Both the position numbers and the translations under genes were made by a program. Of a stretch of 64,000 nt of DNA, positions 59,278-64,000 are shown in pieces (the first letter of the stretch is position 1; each line of letters opens with the position of its first letter). The DNA is from Rhodoferax sp. BLA1. GTDB lineage: Bacteria; Pseudomonadota; Gammaproteobacteria; Burkholderiales; Burkholderiaceae_C. The notes beneath the pieces were generated by a model. The model did not search any database. It was given only the letters and a program-made list of their open reading frames with translations, and was not told the origin of the DNA. Location: positions 62,001 to 126,000 of the forward strand of contig NZ_SZVI01000006.1 of NCBI RefSeq assembly GCF_013416775.1. The letters are read 5' to 3'.

Positions 59278-59946
59278 ATGACACCGCTCCAACGCAGCCA
59301 ACTCCAGCCGACCCTCGACGACAGCGCCAAGGGCCAGATCCGCCAGGCCAACGAGGCGCGCATTTTGGCCGCGGCAGAGCGGGTGTTTGCCGGTGCCGGT
59401 TTTGGCGGCGCCACCATGGCCGCGATTGCCGACGAGGCCGGTTTACCCAAGGCCAACCTGCACTATTACTTTGGCGCCAAACAGGATCTGTACCGCGCGG
59501 TGCTGGCCCACACCCTGCAGGACTGGCTGGTGCCCACCGAAGTCTTCACCCCCGAGGCCGATCCCCGAACCGCCATCGAGGCCTATATCCGCGCCAAGAT
59601 GGCGCTCGCCATGCAGCGGCCCCACGCCTCACGCGTGTTTGCCAATGAACTCTTGCACGGCGCACCGGTGGTCAAACAGCTGCTGGCCACCGAGCTGCGC
59701 CCGCTGGTGCTGGCCAAGGCCGAGGTAATCAACCAGTGGGTGCGCAGTGGCCGGATGGCGCCGGTCGACCCGATCCATTTGTTTTTCACCCTGTGGGCTG
59801 CGACCCAGACCTATGCCGACTTTGAGGTGCAGGTCTGCGCGGTGCTGGGACAAACCGAGTTCACCCCAGGCGACCAGTCGCAAGCCACCGAACATGTGGT
59901 GAGCCTGCTGCTGCGTGGCTGTGGTTTACAAGAAATTGGCCACTAG
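59278..59946 (+). CDS. TetR-family regulator, RutR-like
   Basis: 222 residues from ATG 59278. Helix-turn-helix: ANEARILAAAERVFAGAGFG, MAAIADEAGLPKANLHYYFG. The ligand domain matches RutR of E. coli in ASRVFANELLHGAPVVKQLL, WVRSGRMAPVDPIHLFFTLW and AATQTYADFEVQV. RutR senses uracil and thymine and represses pyrimidine catabolism. A RutR-type box lies upstream of the ABC operon next to it, making that operon its target. Confidence 0.9.
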   Translation: MTPLQRSQLQPTLDDSAKGQIRQANEARILAAAERVFAGAGFGGATMAAIADEAGLPKANLHYYFGAKQDLYRAVLAHTLQDWLVPTEVFTPEADPRTAIEAYIRAKMALAMQRPHASRVFANELLHGAPVVKQLLATELRPLVLAKAEVINQWVRSGRMAPVDPIHLFFTLWAATQTYADFEVQVCAVLGQTEFTPGDQSQATEHVVSLLLRGCGLQEIGH

Positions 59947-59990
59947 CCCTTTTATAAAAAGGGCCAATAGCTATATTTAATATAGCAAAA
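59943..59990 (-). repeat. Dispersed palindromic repeat, copy 7
   Basis: Minus strand: ATAGCTATTGGCCCTTTTTA then TAAAAGGGCTAG, with a TATAG/CTATA inverted repeat beside it. It overlaps the stop of the TetR gene at 59944-59946 and lies before the SDR stop, in convergent space; likely bidirectional terminator-like. Confidence 0.8.
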
Positions 59991-60021
59991 CTACAAACCT
60001 AGCCGCAACCCCTGAGCAACA

Positions 60022-60798
60022 TCAGGGCATGTACTGGCCACCATTGACGTTGATGACCTGGCCGGTGATGTACCCGCTGCAGGCGTGTGAGGCCAGGAAC
60101 AGGAAGCTCGGTGCCACTTCCTGCGCCGTGGCAAAACGGCCCATCGGGATGCTGGCATTGATCTGGGCGCGCACCGCGTCGTTTTTGTCAGCGTGGAATG
60201 CGGTGTCCACAGTGCCTGGCGCCACCACGTTGAAGCGCACACCGTCCTTGGTGTAAGACGTCACCCAGTTTTTCTGGATGGTGTGGATCCAGGCTTTGGC
60301 GGCCGCGTACAACGACGCACCCGGGCCACCACCCATGTAGCTGGCAAACGAGCCCACCAGAATCACCGATGCGGTGGTGCCACTGGCCTGCGCCGAGGCC
60401 TTCAAGTGGGGCATCGCGTATTTGGTGACCATGTGCGCCGAGCGGGCGTTGAGGTCAAACACCCGGTCAAAAAAGGCGTCGTCAATGTCGACAATTTGCT
60501 GGCGTCCCACCAGCCCACCCACGTTGTTGATGAGCACATCGATGCCACCGAATCGGGCCACAAACTGCGCCACCACGTCTTGGCAGGCCTGGGTGTTGCA
60601 CAGATCTCCCTCGAAAAACGCGGCCTCCCCACCGAGCTGGCGCAAAGCCTCCAGCGTTTGCGGCACACCCTCGCTCATGGCCTGGGCGGTGATGCCAACC
60701 TTGGCGCCACAACGCGCAAAGGCTTGCGCGGTGGCCAAGCCGATACCGGCGCTGGACCCGGTGATCAAAACCCGTTTGTCTTTCAAATCATTGAACAT
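60022..60798 (-). CDS. Short-chain dehydrogenase/reductase
   Basis: 258 residues. Cofactor motif TGSSAGIGLATAQAFA, NNVGG in place of NNAG, catalytic Ser in VGSFASYM and Y-x-x-x-K in SLYAAAKAWIHT; ends GYITGQVINVNGGQYMP. Divergent from the IclR gene of a galactonate-type pathway, so it may be the sugar (for example galactose) 1-dehydrogenase or another step of that pathway; this is inference, since SDRs are poorly separable by eye. Confidence 0.9.
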   Translation of the reverse strand: MFNDLKDKRVLITGSSAGIGLATAQAFARCGAKVGITAQAMSEGVPQTLEALRQLGGEAAFFEGDLCNTQACQDVVAQFVARFGGIDVLINNVGGLVGRQQIVDIDDAFFDRVFDLNARSAHMVTKYAMPHLKASAQASGTTASVILVGSFASYMGGGPGASLYAAAKAWIHTIQKNWVTSYTKDGVRFNVVAPGTVDTAFHADKNDAVRAQINASIPMGRFATAQEVAPSFLFLASHACSGYITGQVINVNGGQYMP

Positions 60799-60884
60799 TT
60801 TTCTTTCTCCTGTGATGAAAAGCGGCTGTCAGATGGGACAAACTCCCGGTTAAATGTCTCACTATGTGGACAGATAAAAACTAT

Positions 60885-60913
60885 TTGACACAATGGTACT
60901 TTGATCCTAATAT
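60885..60913 (+). promoter_or_regulatory. Sigma-70 promoter of IclR-dgoKA operon
   Basis: TTGACA (60885-60890), a 17-base spacer and TAATAT (60908-60913). Predicted start near 60920, 36 bases before the IclR ATG. The -10 box overlaps the 60911-60932 palindrome. Confidence 0.75.
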
Positions 60914-60932
60914 TTGGTCAACCAACCAAATA
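60911..60932. promoter_or_regulatory. IclR-type operator palindrome
   Basis: TATTTGGT-CAACCA-ACCAAATA: perfect 8-base arms around 6 bases, covering the -10 box and predicted start. The placement suits autorepression by the IclR protein. A further TGTCTC/GAGACA pair lies around 60854 and 60936. Confidence 0.7.
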
Positions 60933-60955
60933 GTTGAGACAAAGTCGAGGTTCAG

Positions 60956-61780
60956 ATGAACACCACAGACACAAGCACGCTGCAAAGCGACACCAAAGAC
61001 GCCCAAAAGGGCAACGGCACACAGACCCTGTTGCGTGGGCTGGCCCTGTTGGAATGTGTGGCGCAGGGCATCTCGGATGTCAAAGGCATTGCCGCCCATC
61101 TGGGCACCCCGCGCAGCACAACCCACCGCATGCTCAACAGCCTGGTGGCCGAGGGGTATCTGCACCATGTTCCCTACGGCGGTTATTCATTGGGTTTCCG
61201 GTTGATCTACCTGGGCACCAAGGCCCAGGAGCAACGCCCACTGGGGGCCCTGGCCCGGCCGTTCCTGGAAGAGCTGGCTGCCATGACCGGCGACACGGTG
61301 CACCTGGGCACCCAAGAGGGCAACCGGGTGTTTTATCTGGACAAGATCTCCGGCACCAAAGGCCTGGAAATGCGATCGCGCATCGGCAACCGCATGCCGC
61401 TGGCCTCCACCGGTGTCGGCAAGGCACTCATGTTGGGCTTGCCGCCAGAAGCCTGGCAAGCGCTCTACGACGAGGCTGTGGCCGAGAAGGTGGCAGCCGG
61501 TGAACCCGTCTTGCTGAGCCCGTGGCCGCAGTTCCGGGAAGACATGTTGAGCTACCGGTCGCAGGGCTGGGTGATGGACCTGGAAGAAAACGAAATTGGC
61601 ATCCGCTGCGTGGGCGCACCGATACACGACGTCAGTGGTGCGGTGGTGGCGGCCGTCAGTGTGGCCAGCGCAGCGCCTTACATCACCCGCGAACGTATGT
61701 TGGCGCTGGGCCCCACCGTGCGCAAGGTGGCGCAAAACATCTCTGAAAAACTGGGACTGGGGAGCAACAGCCATGTCTGA
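60956..61780 (+). CDS. IclR-family regulator of galactonate-type catabolism
   Basis: 274 residues. Winged helix in residues about 20-85 (LLRGLALLECVAQGISDVKG, LGTPRSTTHRMLNSLVAEGY). The effector domain has DKISGTKGLEMRSRIGNRMP, LASTGVGKALMLGLPPEAW and GIRCVGAPIHDVSGAVVAAV, typical of KdgR/IclR-type proteins. Its stop overlaps the dgoK start by 8 bases. It probably represses its own promoter and the divergent SDR, relieved by a sugar acid or KDPGal-like intermediate. Confidence 0.93.
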   Translation: MNTTDTSTLQSDTKDAQKGNGTQTLLRGLALLECVAQGISDVKGIAAHLGTPRSTTHRMLNSLVAEGYLHHVPYGGYSLGFRLIYLGTKAQEQRPLGALARPFLEELAAMTGDTVHLGTQEGNRVFYLDKISGTKGLEMRSRIGNRMPLASTGVGKALMLGLPPEAWQALYDEAVAEKVAAGEPVLLSPWPQFREDMLSYRSQGWVMDLEENEIGIRCVGAPIHDVSGAVVAAVSVASAAPYITRERMLALGPTVRKVAQNISEKLGLGSNSHV

Positions 61781-62774
61781 CAGGCACACACCACAGCACC
61801 CCGAACTGATTGCGCTGGACTGGGGCACATCGAGCCTGCGTGCCTTTTTGCTGGCAGACGCTGGTCAGATATTGCAGACCCGCAGCACCGCCCAGGGTTT
61901 ACAAGCGCTGCCCCTGCCGGGAGTCGCCGGTTTCGAGAAAGCCTTTGCCGACATCGCCGGTGACTGGTTAACCCGCTGGCCGCAGTTGCCGGTGGTGGCC
62001 GGTGGCATGGTTGGCAGTGCCCAGGGCTGGAAAGAAGCACCGTATGTGCGTTGCCCGGTGGATGTGGGTGCGCTGGCCAAACACAGCGTGTCGGTGCCCA
62101 GTGGTTTGGGGATGGATGTGGTGATTGCCCCCGGCTTGTTGCTGGACGAAGCCGATAACGCACCCGATGTGATCCGTGGTGAGGAAATCCAGATTGCAGG
62201 CGCCCTGGCGACCAACCCGGCGCTGGCCGAGGCCGCTACCCTGGTGATGCCCGGCACCCATTCCAAATGGGTGCAGATCACAGCGGGCCAGATCACCCAT
62301 TTCTCCAGCTACATGACGGGTGAAATTTTTTCTGTGCTGGTCAAACACTCGATCCTGGGCCGGTTGATGACCGAGCCAGTCAGCGAGGAGCCCAGCAGCG
62401 CCCAGGCTGCCTTTGCGCAAGGTGTCGAGGCCGCGCGCCACAGCCAACCTGGCGACTTCACACACCAGATTTTTGCCGCCCGCACGCTGGGGCTGACCCA
62501 GCGTTTGCCGCAGCCTGTGCTCAAACACTACCTCTCAGGCCTGTTGATTGGCCATGAGCTGGTGTCTGGCCTGGCCAAATCCGCAGCCAAGCTGCAGACC
62601 CAGGGGCCGCTGCTGCTGATTGGTGAGCCCAGCCTGTGCCAGCGTTATGCCCAGGCCTTTGCCATCCTGGGTGTACCGGTGACCGGCATTCTCGACAACC
62701 CGGCGCCACGCGGCTTGTGGGAGTTTGCCAAGGCATTGGGACTGATCCACCAACCCCTGGACGTACTTCACTGA
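61773..62774 (+). CDS. dgoK: 2-dehydro-3-deoxygalactonokinase
   Basis: 333 residues from ATG 61773; the long open frame back to 61596 lies inside the IclR gene. DgoK signatures: LIALDWGTSSLRAFLL, WPQLPVVAGGMVGSAQGWKE, VMPGTHSKWVQITAGQI and FSSYMTGEIFSVLVKHSIL. It phosphorylates 2-dehydro-3-deoxygalactonate at O-6 with ATP, cytoplasmic, feeding the aldolase encoded 6 bases further. Confidence 0.95.
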   Translation: MSDRHTPQHPELIALDWGTSSLRAFLLADAGQILQTRSTAQGLQALPLPGVAGFEKAFADIAGDWLTRWPQLPVVAGGMVGSAQGWKEAPYVRCPVDVGALAKHSVSVPSGLGMDVVIAPGLLLDEADNAPDVIRGEEIQIAGALATNPALAEAATLVMPGTHSKWVQITAGQITHFSSYMTGEIFSVLVKHSILGRLMTEPVSEEPSSAQAAFAQGVEAARHSQPGDFTHQIFAARTLGLTQRLPQPVLKHYLSGLLIGHELVSGLAKSAAKLQTQGPLLLIGEPSLCQRYAQAFAILGVPVTGILDNPAPRGLWEFAKALGLIHQPLDVLH

Positions 62775-62780
62775 GAACAC

Positions 62781-63431
62781 ATGATGACCAACACCCTCCA
62801 TACCCGATTTGAAGCTGCGCTGCAGCATTTACCCCTGGTCGCCATTCTTCGCGGGCTGACCCCGGCCGAAGCCGAACCAGTGGCCCAGACGCTGTACCAG
62901 GCCGGCTTTCGCCTGATCGAAGTGCCGCTGAACTCACCAGACCCGTTCACCAGCATTGCCCACATTCGCCAGTGCCTGCCCAAAGATGCGCTGGTGGGTG
63001 CCGGGACGGTGCTCGAGGCTGAGAATGTGACACGCCTCAAAGACATCGGTGGTGAACTGGTGGTCATGCCCCATGCCGACACCAGCGTGATCCGCGCGGC
63101 CAAAACACTGGGACTGATCAGCATGCCCGGCGTCGTTACCCCGACCGAGGCCTTGGCTGCGCTCAAAGCCGGTGCCAATGCGTTGAAGTTGTTCCCGGCC
63201 GAGCTGGTCACACCCGCCATCGTCAAGGCGATGCGACCCATCTTGCCCAAGGGCACACGTTTGTTTCCGGTGGGTGGCATCACGCCAGACACCATGGCCC
63301 CTTTCCTTGCCGTGGGTGTCAGCGGTTTTGGATTGGGTTCCGCCCTGTATTCGCCTGGCGTGCCTTTGGCACAGTTGGCCAGGCAAGCCGAATGCTTTGT
63401 GGCTGCGTGGAAAACGCAGCACGCTGCATAA
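62781..63431 (+). CDS. dgoA: 2-dehydro-3-deoxy-6-phosphogalactonate aldolase
   Basis: 216 residues; ATG at 62781 or 62784. KDPG/KDPGal aldolase pattern: LVAILRGLTPAEAEPVAQTL (catalytic Glu/Arg region), FRLIEVPLNSPDPFTSI, VGAGTVLEAENV and the Schiff-base lysine in GANALKLFPAELVTP. The N-S-P after E-V-P-L favours the galacto-type enzyme over KDPG aldolase. It splits KDPGal into pyruvate and glyceraldehyde 3-phosphate. Confidence 0.95.
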   Translation: MMTNTLHTRFEAALQHLPLVAILRGLTPAEAEPVAQTLYQAGFRLIEVPLNSPDPFTSIAHIRQCLPKDALVGAGTVLEAENVTRLKDIGGELVVMPHADTSVIRAAKTLGLISMPGVVTPTEALAALKAGANALKLFPAELVTPAIVKAMRPILPKGTRLFPVGGITPDTMAPFLAVGVSGFGLGSALYSPGVPLAQLARQAECFVAAWKTQHAA

Positions 63432-63510
63432 AGAGGTTCCGACCACCGCGCCGGGGACTTCAGTTTGAGTCGTTTTTCGCCAACATGACATTTAAAAACC
63501 AGGAGCAAAG

Positions 63511-64000
63511 ATGAAATCGAAAGCAGTGATAACCCGTTTGTTGACAGCCATGTGTGCCTCCACCCTGTTGCTGGGTGTGTCGGTTCGGGCCGCCGAGTAC
63601 CCCACCAAACCGATCGAAGTGATCGTGCCATTCGCGGCCGGTGGCGGCACCGACCTGGTGACCCGCGCCTTTGCCGACGCCGCCAAAAAATACCTGCCCA
63701 AATCCATCGGTGTGGTCAACAAGACCGGGGGTGGGGGTGCGGTGGGCTTCTCTGAGATCGTGATGGCACGCCCCGATGGCTACAAAATTGGCACCGGCAC
63801 GGTGGAAATCGCGATGTTGCCGCACATGGGTCTGGTGCAGTTCAGCGCCGATGACTTTGCGCCGATTGCCCGCCTGAATGCCGAACCCTCGGCCATTTCG
63901 GTCAATGTGAGTGCCCCCTGGAACACCTACGAAGAGTTCATCACCTACGCCAAGGCCAACCCGGGCAAAGTGCGCATCGGCAACTCCGGCACCGGCGCGA
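63511..64000 (+). CDS. Bug/TctC-type tripartite tricarboxylate transporter binding protein (partial, 3' end off right edge)
   Basis: 163 codons are visible, with AGGAG 6 bases before the ATG. Signal peptide (MKSKAVITRLLTAMCAS... ending VRAAEYP). The Bug family pattern is clear: EYPTKPIEVIVPFAAGGGTD, VVNKTGGGGAVGFSEIVMAR and NPGKVRIGNSGTGA at the edge. Being in the galactonate-type operon, it likely binds a sugar acid for a TctAB-type carrier encoded further right. Ligand inferred only from position. Confidence 0.92.
   Translation, partial: MKSKAVITRLLTAMCASTLLLGVSVRAAEYPTKPIEVIVPFAAGGGTDLVTRAFADAAKKYLPKSIGVVNKTGGGGAVGFSEIVMARPDGYKIGTGTVEIAMLPHMGLVQFSADDFAPIARLNAEPSAISVNVSAPWNTYEEFITYAKANPGKVRIGNSGTGA

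Noticed and set aside
61596..61772. Upstream extension of dgoK.
   Set aside because: It lies within the IclR gene and lacks DgoK similarity; ATG 61773 gives the usual N-terminus.

Overview
The window looks like a GC-rich betaproteobacterial chromosome, most likely Burkholderiales/Comamonadaceae (Rhodoferax-like). This is an inference from three things: an exosortase-A-type polysaccharide locus with PrsK/PrsR/PrsT, a dispersed palindromic repeat with an ATAGCTA..AGCCCTT..AAGGGCTA core, and the mix of Bug-type and glutaryl-CoA genes. No rRNA, tRNA or CRISPR was seen.

Layout. 1-1655 (minus): a cut-off Sel1/lytic-transglycosylase gene and an acetyltransferase. 1768-18994 (plus): the exosortase-A-associated envelope polysaccharide block: acyl carrier protein, two hydrolases, glycosyltransferase, acyl-CoA ligase, PLP decarboxylase, O-antigen-ligase-like protein, UDP-glucose dehydrogenase, EpsB-type sugar transferase, PrsK sensor kinase, PrsR sigma-54 activator and PrsT TPR lipoprotein. 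The exosortase itself and any PEP-CTERM substrate are not in the window. 19096-22047: a sigma-54-type promoter, an exported Cys-containing protein with an SPGYWK motif, a 67-residue PqqD-like protein, an HprK-related kinase and a nucleotidyltransferase. This small modification cassette is placed directly behind the sigma-54 activator and is the most interesting system here.

22127-37951: mostly housekeeping and accessory genes (Uup ABC-F, MarR, DapB-like, ClC channel, M14 peptidase, flavin reductase, HD-GYP, EF-G-like, HemG, DUF2799 lipoprotein, two YceI proteins with cytochrome b561, a PAS protein, a BRO-family protein behind a perfect LexA-type box, GNAT). 37967-41785: a GGDEF/EAL gene and a divergent periplasmic binding protein, bracketed by a CoA-transferase C-terminal remnant and an IS91-family transposase N-terminal remnant, which suggests an inserted segment. 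41793-45831: glutarate/glutaryl-CoA catabolism (CoA-transferase, GcdH, LysR) with two unusual hairpins sharing an inverted 30-base core.

45863-51990: an aminotransferase, then a MarR-controlled tripartite drug efflux operon. 52082-55276: an unrecognised protein, a glycine-zipper protein and an isoprenylcysteine-type methyltransferase. 55391-59946: an ABC importer operon with a sigma-54-like promoter, a RutR-like box and a RutR-like TetR gene, so probably uptake of a pyrimidine-related nitrogen source. 60022-64000: a galactonate-type pathway (SDR, IclR regulator, DgoK, DgoA) and the start of a Bug-type binding protein.

At least seven copies of the dispersed palindromic repeat, plus one diverged candidate, lie in the window. 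Three lie inside coding sequences in frame, one of them encoding part of a signal peptide. All family calls were made by reading motifs by eye; no search was run.
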